Below, piece by piece: positions 21,801 through 31,519 of a stretch of 64,000 nucleotides of DNA. The stretch is taken from NCBI GenBank assembly GCA_019916065.1, contig CM034233.1:39534862-39598861 (forward strand). The letters are read 5' to 3'. This DNA comes from Vitellaria paradoxa (taxonomy: Eukaryota > Streptophyta > Magnoliopsida > Ericales > Sapotaceae). Position 1 is the stretch's first letter. Every line of letters starts with the position of its first letter. The notes under the pieces are model-generated. The model worked only from the letters and a program-made list of their open reading frames with translations. It ran no database searches and was not told the origin of the DNA. A program made the position numbers and the translations under genes.

Positions 21801-22631
21801 GAAGTTTATAGTAGTAGCGATCGACTATTTTACTAAGTGGGCAGAAGCAGAAGTCTTACCAGCCATTATTGAGCAGAACATAAGGAAGTTTTTGTGGCAA
21901 AACATAGTCTGCTGGTTTGGTATCCCCATGTGGTGATCACAAACAAAAGAAAACAATTTGAAGGGAGGTAATTTAATGGGTTGTGTAAAGACTGGAGCAT
22001 CAGCCATCATTATTCATCACCCGAGCACCCTCAAGCTAATGGTCAAGTCGAGGTCACCAACAAGTCTCTCCTCAAGATAATCAAAACAAAGCTAGATAAG
22101 GCAAAAGGTCTCTAGGCAGATGAGCCTTCAAATATTCTATGGGCCTGTTGGACGATAAAAAGGGTGGCAACTAGTCAAACTCCTTTTTTCCCTCACAGAA
22201 TGGAGGTTGTAATTCTGATTGAGATTGGACTTCCCAACCCAAGAACACATAATTTAAACCTAGAGTCGAATGATGAGATGATGAATGAAGAGGTTAATCT
22301 ACTAGAAGGAAGATGCCTACAAGCTAAAATCAGAATGGCCTTCTATCAACAAAAGATGCGACAATACCACAATTCAAGAACTTGACCCAGAGAATTCCAA
22401 AGTGGAGAATTGGTGCTAAAAATAGTAAACTAGTCTATGAGAAATCCACAGAAAGGGAAGCTCGGCCCAAATTGGGAAGGTCTATATAAGGTGATGGGAT
22501 ATACTCGAAAAGGAACTTACAGACTCAAGGCACTCGGGGACAAGGGGCTACCTCACCCATGGCATGCGAAGCACCTACAAAATACTATGTATGAGGAATT
22601 ATTTTTTGTAATTGTATTTGATTATCAATAA
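18900..22631 (+). pseudogene. Tat1 pol: protease, RT, RNase H, aRNH, integrase, with many stops
   Basis: Protease active site VDSGSSMDILY is at 18960-18992, and NVILGRTALNQFKA at about 19180 closes the domain. RT: WLSNVVMVKK, WRMCVDFTDLNKACPK (19770-19815), FVDAFLGYNQIKM and catalytic YIDDML (20069); SSKFLGFMVSNRGIEAN follows. A Tat-specific second RNase H shows VDGSS (20909) and SNNEAEYEALIAGIQIA (about 21015-21065). Integrase: 21253-21936 is open and gives the zinc site (H-EGVCGNHSG ... CNNCQRF) and the first Asp (GIDIIGP). After a one-base shift near 21930 comes VITNKRKQFEG, where the second catalytic Asp is replaced by Asn, and then QANGQVEV with the Glu. The tail at 22437-22631 (KGKLGPNWEGLYKV ... 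LPHPWHAKHL) is the usual Tat C-terminus without a chromodomain. Confidence 0.88.
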
Positions 22632-23505
22632 AATGCAATTTTTGGTAGGTTTTTATGAGATTAATTCTACTATGGTGAATGACTACCATAATGTATGATT
22701 CGATTCTCCAAGAATTCTTGCTCGATTCGCGTGACCAAGTAGAGCGAAGATCCTGCTTGGCTCATGTGGCCAAGCAATGTAAAGACAACTCACGAGGTCG
22801 ATGCCAAAATTTGACAAAAATTCCTACTTGGTTCACGTGATCAAGCAGAGTAAAGATGTTGCTCCACTTACGTGGCCGAGCAGCGTAAAGATGACTCATT
22901 AGGCTGATGGCTCACAAGGCCAATACTAAATATGATAAGAATTCTGGCTCAGCTCACATGGCCGAGTAGAGTAAAAATTACTAATAAAACCTACGACAGA
23001 ATGAGTGTTACTCAACATAAAGGTGCAACATGCAAAATATAAATTCATCACCAGGTAATATTAAGAAACAAATTCATTCATCAAACTTGAGGCACATTTC
23101 ATAAAGAAATGGGGGGAAAGAATATGCGAATGATAGTTAACATCAACACAGCCAAAAGAAGAGCACCCAAACTTCAAAGATTCATAGAAATTTCAAATTA
23201 CATTGTAAAAAGTCTTAATTACATCGCAAAAGTTGGAGGGTTTGGAATTACATTTCTTTAAAAAAAAAAAAGATTACATCACTGGAATAAATGAGAGAAA
23301 GAGAGAGAAAAGGGAGAAGTTTTCAACCTTCCTTCTGAATATTGCCTTTAGTATTTTCAATTTCATTCTTTGTAGCACCTTCAACATCTTCAATGTGAGC
23401 ACTGGTCTCTTTGTGATCTCTATGGCTTGTTCAGGAATTTCATCCTCATTCTAATCTCCAGTACTTTCATGCTCTTCATCATGATCTTGTTGCTGTTTAT
23501 CCACT
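22632..23505 (+). repeat. Tandem-repeat tract between pol and the antisense gene of Tat1
   Basis: 22700-22985 holds at least five imperfect copies of a unit of about 30-60 bp built on GGCTCACGTGGCCGAGCAG followed by (A/C)GTAAAGAT. The rest is spacer, with an A-rich tract at 23261. Tat-lineage elements often carry such tandem arrays in this place. Tat2 has an equivalent tract at 40560-40975 in inverted orientation, as expected from its strand. Confidence 0.7.
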
Positions 23506-25575
23506 TCAACGGCTACACAACCAAGTTTGATTTTGAAATGTTAAGCTCGGGGAAGAAGCAGCAAACTTCTCCTTGTAGTGCTCAAACCCTTGAAGAAATA
23601 TAGGCTTGATCAACGCGTGGAAATCATTTGAGCTCTTAAAATTTTCTATGGCTGAGCTCTCTACATTCTGGAGTTCTTCAGTTAGCTCCTCGATTCTTCG
23701 CTCAACTACTATCTTCTGTGCTTTTATGGCCTCGAGTTCCTTGAAGAGGCTAGTGTGCTCGATCTTTGATGACCTATTCTCTTCTATTGTTTTCTGCTCA
23801 TAGCGCATGAGCTCTTTTTTTTTTGCCTGGGCAACAGCAGCGATGTCTTTGGCTACTTAAGGTCAATGAGGGTGTTTTCTTGTTCTTCCTCTCCTTGGTG
23901 AGAGTCCTTTCAATATTCGCCAGCTGTGTGAACACGACGTAGGACCTAACTATAGTCTGAGTAACATAAAAAAAAAAAAAAAACAAAAGAAGATAGTCAA
24001 TTCAGGTAAAAAAAAAAAAAAAAAAAAGAGAAAGTGCATGAAAATGAAGTATGTGAACTTACCCTATATATATCGTGATTCAAGTTGTAAGCCATTTCCG
24101 TGCTTTGCATGCCCCAGAATAGGGACATATCTTCATCCACCATCGTCACCAACAACTTTTGCCCGGATGCCTCATTGCTGGTGAGAAGAGATTGGGGAGA
24201 AGATGCCCCAGCTTGTGAACTAAAACCTGAGGTTATGGCCCATGGCGGGGGGGCAATTAGGGCACCTTCTTTTGCTGTGGGGGGTTTGAGCCTTTTTTTT
24301 TTGCCAAAGATAGGAGTTGGGGACTTCGCAATTCTTATCTTTTTAGTGGTTGGCTCCCCAAAAGGCTTCTTAGGGATAGACTGCTTATTTGCCTTATCCA
24401 AATAGGTAATGTCAAACATGTCTTCCTCCTCCTACTCAGTCTAATCTCCTGCTTATTTGGGTTGGCCGTGCATGGTCTACTCATGAGCTTGTTCTATAAC
24501 AGTGCTATCTATTGAAGGAGAAAAAGGAAAGTTAGAAGAATTAAATTATAAGAATTTATAACTGAAATAACACGAAAACTCACTCCACTCACATTTGGTA
24601 GCCAAGGCTTCCATGGTCGGCTCAAGACTAGATAGGTAGAGGGATAAGTTTTCTACTATAATTAAGTGCTTGACCTCTTGGAGTTCGTGTTTCTTCACTT
24701 CGCGAAGAAGATTCTTTTGCTTAGGGTTTAGGGCAGGAAGTTTTCGAGCAGAACAGATTTAAAAGGGGAGAAGGTTAGAATCCTAAAACATAAGAGAATT
24801 TGACAAAACTTAAATAAGAAACCTAACCATACCCTTGAAGGTTGGCTGACCCCAGACTCAAGGGACCTGAACCCTCTTCTCTTGATCGGTCTCCCAGATC
24901 TGGAATTCGCAGCTGGCCCCTCGGATGATAATGGACTTTTCCTTCCATCCTTTGTTGGACGTGGGCATGTTAGTGACGAAGTTAAATTTAAGTTTTCTCG
25001 TAGAGAAATACCACCAACTCAAGGCCCTTTCCATAATTTTGTAAAAGTAGAGGAATTCGCTTAGAATTAGGTCATGTCCTGTGGCGGCCACCCAGAATAC
25101 CACACACATGATCAATATTCACCAACTATTCGGCGTGATCTGCCCATGGACAGACCGAAGCAGGCAAGCACCTGCTGAATGAACTTTAGTAGTGAAAACC
25201 TGAGGCCACCGAGCAACGCCACTTCAAACACAATGATCTCTCTTTGCCTCGGCGAGCATGCTAAATCGTTCTCCCCCGGGACTCGGTAGGTAAGATTTGG
25301 GGGGAACTGGAATTCAAAAATTATTTCTGAAATCCTCCTGGTGGTGATTGTAGACTTGATGTCCTCCGCCTTGAATAAGGCGTCACCATCACCAGCCACA
25401 GAGATGTGGCGATGTTTCTCTCCTACGCTGAGCTCAAAACGTTGATGATCCATCAAAATTGACTACTCGACTTCCACTAGTGCTGGGGTATGAGGAGCCT
25501 TGCCTTGACGGAAAACCAACGCATCATTAATAGATTCTTCATCACTAACAATGTGGACTCTCTCTAGGTCACCCA
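23506..25575 (-). pseudogene. Antisense extra gene of Tat1 (PF04195-like 'putative gypsy type transposon' protein)
   Basis: It is read opposite to gag-pol. The start is the ATG at 25575 (MGDLERVHIVSDEES), acidic and Ser-rich. The conserved domain (about 25456-24870) reads FEFQFPPNLTYRVPGEN, LACSPRQREIIVFEVAL, GGLRFSLLKFIQQVL and, after a stop, FWVAATGHDLILSEF and NFVTNMPTSNKGWKEK; this looks like Pfam PF04195. Spacers between conserved blocks (near 24800, 24550 and 23950) look intron-like or inserted. A later exon-like block (24419-23997, Pro/Lys-rich) ends with MSLFWGMQSTEMAYNLNH. The last block (23808-23506) is a coiled coil (IVVERRIEELTEELQ). The function of these Tat antisense genes is unknown. 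Stops make this copy dead. Confidence 0.72.
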
Positions 25576-26299
25576 TTGTAACAGACAAGAAAAGCTGAGA
25601 CATACGATAGGAATATGACGCAAAAACTAGGCCACCAACTATGGATTTGATAAACCTGAGGTTTTCTACAAATCCTAAGGGCTTTGGGAGTCTATGATAA
25701 ATTTCGTAAAAATAAACACAACGACCTAGCAACCAGTACATATAAATAGAAAAGCTAGAAGAGAAGAGAAACTACAAGAAATAAACAAAGTCCTTACCAA
25801 CAAAATAGGGAAGTAGGGTTTCGAATTTGAGCAAGAACGCAAGTAAGAACTAGCTTCGAGTGCAATTACTGTACTAAAAACAAGATAACAAGTTCCCGTA
25901 AAAGGCAAAATGGAGTCTATCTTCTACATTTATAGGCAAAAAAATAAAACGCTTCAGTTGTCTTCATTCAAAATCAATGGTGGTGATTTAGGTAGGAAAA
26001 ATCCATCCAACGATGAACAACACATGGTTGCAGCCTTAATGTCGCGACCAATGAGCAAGTAATGCGTGGTGGAACAACCACGCCTTTTCATTATATAATT
26101 ATGCATGACATACCGAATAAGTAATAAATGCATGCATATTTCCAAGGAAATGTAACCGTCAAATTCCCTCATTCCCCTTATCCGACCGATTGACTCGGGG
26201 GCATCGATGGCTTGTGCCTTACCAAGAATGAAACAAATTATGAGGTAATTGTTGGATTCCTCTCAGTACTCTTCGATGATTAAGGGAATCGGGGGCATC
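25576..26299. other. Untranslated/PPT region of Tat1
   Basis: This is the upstream region of the antisense gene and the 3' untranslated part of Tat1. It contains no further domain. It ends in GAATCGGGGGCATC (26286-26299), the purine-rich tract before the 3' LTR; the same tract precedes the Tat2 3' LTR (37267-37280, minus strand). Confidence 0.65.
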
Positions 26300-27023
26300 T
26301 AATAGGGTGCACTTGACCAAACAAGGTTAGCCGACCGAGCACGATTAAGACTTGATCTGATTGAACTGTAGAGACCTTGGGTGGGTTAACTAATCGATGT
26401 ATTAAAGACAAGATTGCTTACATCATACCCACCCCTAGTTAGTCCAGTGGAATGGGAGTCAAGCCTAAGGCTTGGGTGATATACCCAGGTCATTCTTACT
26501 TGAAGTGGCCATGATTTAAGTGGGGGGTCATGGCAGTGGGTTGCTGCGCTAGTTCCCCCGAGGGTTTGTAGCTCAGTGGGTAAAACCACTAGGCGATTTC
26601 CCCTGTTACCAAGAAAAAAAAAAAGGATTGCTTACATCATAATCACATGTCTAATTGTATTCTAGCATATTTTGTGATTCTCGCCTATCAAAGTGCTGTC
26701 TGCTACATAACGGTTTTGATAACTAATTACAGGAATTGACCTTGGGATCTACAATACACGTGGCATAATATGATTGAAAGCAAAGCATAATTGTGTAAGG
26801 CTCACATGCATCATGCCCATGCAAGTCTCATGCCTATATATACACACCATCCTCTCAAGTATATGGTACATACACTCCTTACCTTACTAAAACATTGTCA
26901 AAATACTTTCTCAATTCCCTTGCTAACTTAAGCATTAGAGACTCTTTAGTAGGTAGCACACCAATGTACTAGACAGCATTTCGGACTTAAAGCGGACACT
27001 TGGAGGATTCTAGTTTACTGAGT
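26300..27023 (+). repeat. LTR of Tat1 (3' side), interrupted by a SINE
   Basis: It starts TAATAGGGTGCAC (TGATAGGG in Tat2) and follows the Tat2 LTRs in inverse orientation to about AGTTTACTGAGTTATAA. Without the SINE and one TSD copy it is about 510 bp, against 519-523 bp in Tat2. A TATA-like CCTATATATAC lies at 26832-26842. It is followed by TGGCAATCTCTGGGAAAC, which resembles the Tat primer-binding region. Confidence 0.82.
26427..26625 (+). mobile_element. SINE insertion, 199 bp, 15-bp target duplication
   Basis: GATTGCTTACATCAT occurs at 26412-26426 and again, perfectly, at 26626-26640. The inserted part begins ACCCACCCCTAGTTAGTCC and ends with an A tract (AAGAAAAAAAAAAAGG). It has box A-like TTAGTCCAGTGGAATGGG near its 5' end and a second tRNA-like phrase GTAGCTCAGTGGG (26569). 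The length, A-tail and duplicated target fit LINE-mobilised plant SINEs. Box B is degenerate. I cannot name the family. Confidence 0.8.
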
Positions 27024-27119
27024 TATAAGTGGCAATCTCTGGGAAACTTGTAGGGAGAGTATTAAGAGTGCTCTTAAGAAATAGACTAGGAACGATAAAA
27101 CCCAATTTGGGAAGAGTAC

Positions 27120-27904
27120 AGCTCTGGTGAAGGAACCTGAGGTATAAGTGCTGATGAACATGGATTCAAGTGCCAAAGTGAGTAATTTAGGGATACCGTC
27201 AGATGAAGCTACCCTGAAGGATCAACATAGTTAAGAGGTGACTAGTGCAGATGGGAAAAGTGGAGAAAGAGTGGATTGCCCCTCCCTCATTGTGGTGATA
27301 GCTATTATGGAACCTGAAGCCAAGCATAAAGAGATTCCTAGTTTACATTCTAGCAAAGGCATTTGCTTTGAGGATTTATCTAAAGTCAAAATTACTTGTG
27401 GAGATGTTCCAAGTGGTTCTAAACCTAAGGTCTGTTTGGGCCTATGGCATCAGATATTTTCTGATCTAGATCTCTATTTGAAGATGGAGGAAAGCTGGAA
27501 GTGGAAGGGAGGTACAAACAGCTAGAGAAGCTTCATGACGAGTAAGGTTACTCTACGAAAGAGCTTTTCATTAATTCTTCTCTAGTTTAGGTACTTAGGT
27601 GGTTCCAGAAACCCTACTTATGGCTCTTTAGAATCTAGTTGAAGGTAAACAGGTATCATGGGCTGATGAGATAGAGATAGATAAAGCTCCAATTGTTCCT
27701 TTTGTTCCTCCTGTGGAAGATGTGAACTTGAAAAACAGTCCTCCAAAATAGTAGAAGCATATGATAAGTCTTTTCTTAAGGCTTCAAACCAAAAGCTTAG
27801 CTATTCCCAGCCTAATATGGAAAATAATCATATTAAGCTCAAAGCCCTTTCTAGAATTCCTAAGGCTGGTGCTCAGAGAAGAGAAAATTCTCTAGTAAGC
27901 TTGT
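27120..27904 (+). pseudogene. LINE ORF1, N-terminal part
   Basis: It is open from about 27238 to 27525 and continues with stops. It is Ser/Lys/Glu-rich with no catalytic motif, as usual for the N-terminal region of plant LINE ORF1. It ends ...AGAQRRENSLVS just before the LTR insertion, and such an 'N/S-W-xx-LF' stretch normally precedes the DUF4283 domain, which reappears at 30515. Assignment rests on position and on that junction. Confidence 0.55.
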
Positions 27905-29056
27905 TGGGGAACGTGGAAAATCCCAAGATCACGGCTGTAGTGTATATCAATGATACAAAAAAAGTTTACTGATCTAATCTATGAGAATAGCTTCACACAT
28001 TCGATCTTTCTAGTTTGATCTTAACACAACAATGCTCTAAAAATTTGAAGACTTCAAATCAATTGCTCGATCTCAACCTTCTGCATCTACTGTATTCCGT
28101 AAATACAATCCTCCTGTCACGAGATTGTGAGATCTTTGGCAACCTCTAGTGTTTCTTTTTTCTTAGAAAATGTTAACCTTAACTGCCAACAAAGAGAGTT
28201 TTTATAGGGGTACAGTAAGGATTAATCGGCAAATATGAAAAAAAGCTTCCGATGTAATTAAATCTCCAAATCCCACCTAAATTAAAATTTAATTACATCA
28301 ATTTTAATTCATTCCACTAAAGAATTATAACTACACTCCTAATCATATTCAAAATTATATATTCGTGCCTTAATATTAAATACCTATTGTCTCCCTATGT
28401 TAAGAATAAAGATATCAACAAATTAAATTTAATTATTAACAATTTAATTTAATTGGTTTCTTATTTTTCTGGAGACATTTCCACTTAACTTATTTGACGT
28501 ATCGGATTCAAAATCCACTTGTAAGATTTAATAGAGTCAAAACTTATAAGCTTCTTCAAGGGAATATCATTAATCTAATTTATCAGGATGTGGATTCCTT
28601 TAATTATTAATATTCGCCATATATACAATGTCATTGCCAAACCCATTGAGTTTATTGACTTGTATATAGAATCTCACTCTTTGTGAAATCAAAGCAACAA
28701 TCACCATATACATGTGCCTAAAAATAGAATCTAGATTAAGAGCATAAGTAATCATAATAAGCATGAGGTATAAATTATTTTATAAAGTCGGTATAAAATA
28801 ATTACTTCAACTGGGTCTAGTTCAATACACACAAAGTGTACTAGTATAAATACTTGGAATTAAACCATGCCTCATAGCCAAAAGAGACCTACTAAAAATA
28901 TGTGCTACAATTCTACTGATGGTGTGTCCACTTCCATCTAAAACTATGAACAATAAACTTGTACTCCAAAAGAACTAATGATCTAGTTTTTTGTGTATAA
29001 GCCGTACTCTACAAACTAGATCAAATACTCTTTGTGAGCTGACTGCATCTAAATAG
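27905..29056 (-). repeat. LTR-like insertion in LINE ORF1 (probable solo LTR)
   Basis: It starts at about 27902-27905 (TGTTGGGGAACGTGG, then AATCCCAAGATCACGGC), a pattern typical of a gypsy/copia LTR end read in reverse. It contains a minus-strand TATA-like CCCCTATAAAAA (about 28209-28198) and no ORF. It interrupts ORF1. The remaining part of this LTR may continue at 30423-30514, beyond the second nested LTR. Edges are not exact. Confidence 0.5.
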
Positions 29057-30422
29057 TGCGTCTAAACTAACCCCTAAGTGCAATGGTGTGCGGTGTAGTT
29101 TTAACTCGATAAGACTAAGGTTGAATCCATAGAGAACCTACATTTTTGGTTTCTAGGTTGCAACAACAATTATAAATTTTAATTTCAATGAAATTTTAGG
29201 GTTTGATGAATGCTAAATTTCTAGGGTTTTTAGAAATTTGAAATAAAATTAAATAACACACTAACAACTATTTAATTATGTGAAATTCACAGAATATTTA
29301 TTTTTTATTTTAACAAGAACAATAATTAATGATGAACAAATTCAATTAAAGTAACAATCGAGCAAAGTAATCACATTTAAAAATTCAAAGCAATTAATTA
29401 ATCAACTAGGGAAGTAATTCAAATAACAATAACACTATCAATTAAAATTCTTAATTCAACTTTCAATTTTAGGTGGGTTAATTACTTCACAAAGGAATGT
29501 GCACACAACTACAATCTATAGTTCACATAAAAGAATAAATAGATTGGAAAGATATCTTCGTTTAAGGTTCTTTATTTTCCAAATCTCAGTTTTATCTTCT
29601 CATTTAAGATTATAAAACTGGAAAAATATTCTATGATATCACTTGGGTTCAAATCCAATTTTAATTTTGTTCAAAAATATTAAACAAGTTTTAATCAAAA
29701 ACCTTTACTAGTAATTACAAAGAATATAGTCAAAGATTTTCGTTTTTGAAAGCTTTTTGAAACAAACGAAATCAAATTTGAAAGATATAGATTCCTATAC
29801 ATGAGTTTTCGCAAACCATGCGAAGGGCCTACGCACATCCCATTATTCATAACAACCCACCATTCCTTGATTCGTTGAATCAAGAAAGAAGGGTTTACAC
29901 TAGCATGATTTTAAGAAGAATAAAAACAAACAAATCGCATATAAATCACTAAACTAAAAAATGAATCGAAAAGACGATATTATTAAATTAACAAGCAAAA
30001 ACAACGTACTTCGAAATCGAATCCGATGTGTAGCGATGAATAACGAAAGCTGTAACAAATCCTACGAAAGCTCCGCTAAACTTCATAAGCATTCTCCAAA
30101 CATTGAAAACACTCTAAAACTCTCAAAAAAATCTAAAAAAAATAGAAAGTTCTCTTTCGGCCATACAAAAGATAGTATTTATAGTCTAACAAAGAACCCT
30201 AAAAAGAGCTGCGTTTTACTGTGGTCCGAACCACAGTGTCCTCTCCATCATCTGGACCACTTTCATCGCTGCTAATTATGATTATTTCACCCTTTTTCCT
30301 ACAATTTAGAAAATAAATTTCATAAGTAATAAAATAATAACAAAACTCTAAAATTAGTCACTTAAATGCATGAATAAATGTCAAAATATGGAGTTTGTAA
30401 TTACACTTTTCAAGTGTAATCA
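29057..30422 (-). repeat. Second nested LTR (Athila-like), minus strand
   Basis: The minus strand starts TGATTACACTTGAAAAG at 30422 and near its end has AACTACACCGCACACC and ATTGCACTTAGGGG. The start (TGATTA-CAC-AAAA), the late CACC-TTGCACTT phrase and the length of about 1.37 kb match the block inserted in gypsy A (14401-15783). A minus-strand TATA-like ACTATAAATACT lies at about 30186-30175. It contains no element genes; the 29961-30275 open stretch on the plus strand is chance. Confidence 0.6.
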
Positions 30423-30514
30423 TGAATACTAACACGTGCACAAATATAATAAATGGCATTCATTGCTCAAAAAAGAATTCTCATTAAATTGAAATAGAAA
30501 CACTAATAACATAA

Positions 30515-31519
30515 AGCATGTCCTTTAGCTATATCTCTGTCAAGGCTATTTTTAAGGTTATAAATTGCCTTATGCTGTGGTGTTATCTCAAACTAAGAAA
30601 TTGTGGACTGAGTTTGGGCTAAATGAAATACTTTCTTGTAGTAATGACTTTCTTCTATTCAAATTTGATTCAGCTGATGGTTGCAACAAGGTGTTGCATG
30701 AGACTCCTTGGCACATGTCTAGTAAACCTTTATTCCTTAAGAAATGGCACCCCAACATGTTTTTTAGTAAAGAAGAATGTAAGGCTATACCTATTTGGAT
30801 AAATCTTTTCAACATTCTTCTGGAATAATGGATAGATGAAGGAATTTACTTTGTTGTAAGTGCAATTGGAAAACCTATTAGAATTGATCTTGTTACTACT
30901 GCTGCAAAGAGGATTAGCTTTGCAAGGGTTTGAATGGAGATTACTAATTCCTTAGTGCTGCCTGAATCTTATGAACTTCATTTGGATGATGAGAACTCCA
31001 CAAAGATCTTTTTAGGGTACAGCTGGAGACAATGCAAGAACTGCAAGGTGTTTGGGCACCATCCTAGCAGCTGTGAGAAAGAAGCTAAGCAACAGTGGGT
31101 TGAGAAATCTCGCAGGGATGAGGATGAAGAAGGGTGGACTACTGTGCAAAACAAAAAGAAGAAGGTAGAACAAGTGTTTGGAAGTGATCAAAGAATTGAT
31201 CAAGGTGATTTAGATGACAATCTTCAAGTAGTCATCATTGGTCAAAGTGGGGCAGGTAAGAACAAAGTTTTTAAGATTGGCATTCAGGCCAATAGATTTG
31301 TTGTGCTTGATTAACTTCAAAGTAGTAGTAGTAAATCTTCCTCTAGCAAGGGGCAATTATCCTCTTCTAATGTAGCTATTGCTAGGCAAGGCTTAAGTCA
31401 AGTTAATGCTAAAGGTATCTAGGTTGCTAATCAAAAAGGTGCTAACAATGAGCTTACTAATACTGGTGTTATTTCTGATGCTCTAGTCAGGGAGGTAGGG
31501 AAACCTCCTAATGCTCCTA
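30515..31519 (+). pseudogene. LINE ORF1, DUF4283 and zinc-knuckle part
   Basis: ORF1 proteins bind element RNA. 30565-30828 reads LPYAVVLSQTKKLWTEFGL, LLFKFDSADGCNKVL, TPWHMSSKPLFLKKW and CKAIPIWINLFNI, a clear DUF4283 pattern. After a TAA at 30826 the same frame continues with a SAIGKPIRID-like segment. The 30934-31314 stretch carries the knuckle CKNCKVFGHHPSSC, then an acidic EEGWTTVQNKKKK tail typical of plant LINEs and a Q/S/N-rich end. The stops at 30826, 30931 and 31312 disable it. The start is upstream in 27120-27904, so there is no local start codon. Confidence 0.85.

Larger units (their letters stand above)
17173..27029 (+). mobile_element. Tat-type Ty3/gypsy element 'Tat1' (chimeric LTRs, antisense gene)
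   Basis: Order on the plus strand: LTR 17173-17430; PBS 17431; gag; protease; RT; RNase H; integrase ending at 22631; a tandem-repeat tract (22700-22985); an antisense gene (25575-23506); PPT GAATCGGGGGCATC; LTR 26300-27023. The PBS context TTGG-GCC-TCTGTGGGAA, an extra archaeal-type RNase H (VDGSS ... SNNEAEYEAL) and an antisense ORF are traits of the Tat lineage (Tat/Retand/Grande group). The two LTRs are of different types, so this is a recombinant or assembled composite. Every gene is broken by stops. Confidence 0.85.

Noticed and set aside
22690..22990. CRISPR-like array
   Set aside because: Repeats are imperfect, without uniform spacers, and lie inside a plant retrotransposon.
26386..26589. 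Minus-strand 67-codon open stretch
   Set aside because: It spans the SINE and LTR junction and has no domain.
26560..26600. tRNA-like phrase GTAGCTCAGTGGG as a tRNA gene
   Set aside because: It lies within a 199-bp A-tailed insertion with a 15-bp target duplication and has no proper anticodon arm or box B; it is SINE sequence.
29961..30275. 104-codon plus-strand open stretch
   Set aside because: It is inside an LTR-like block, Lys/Asn/Ser-rich, with no homology I recognise.
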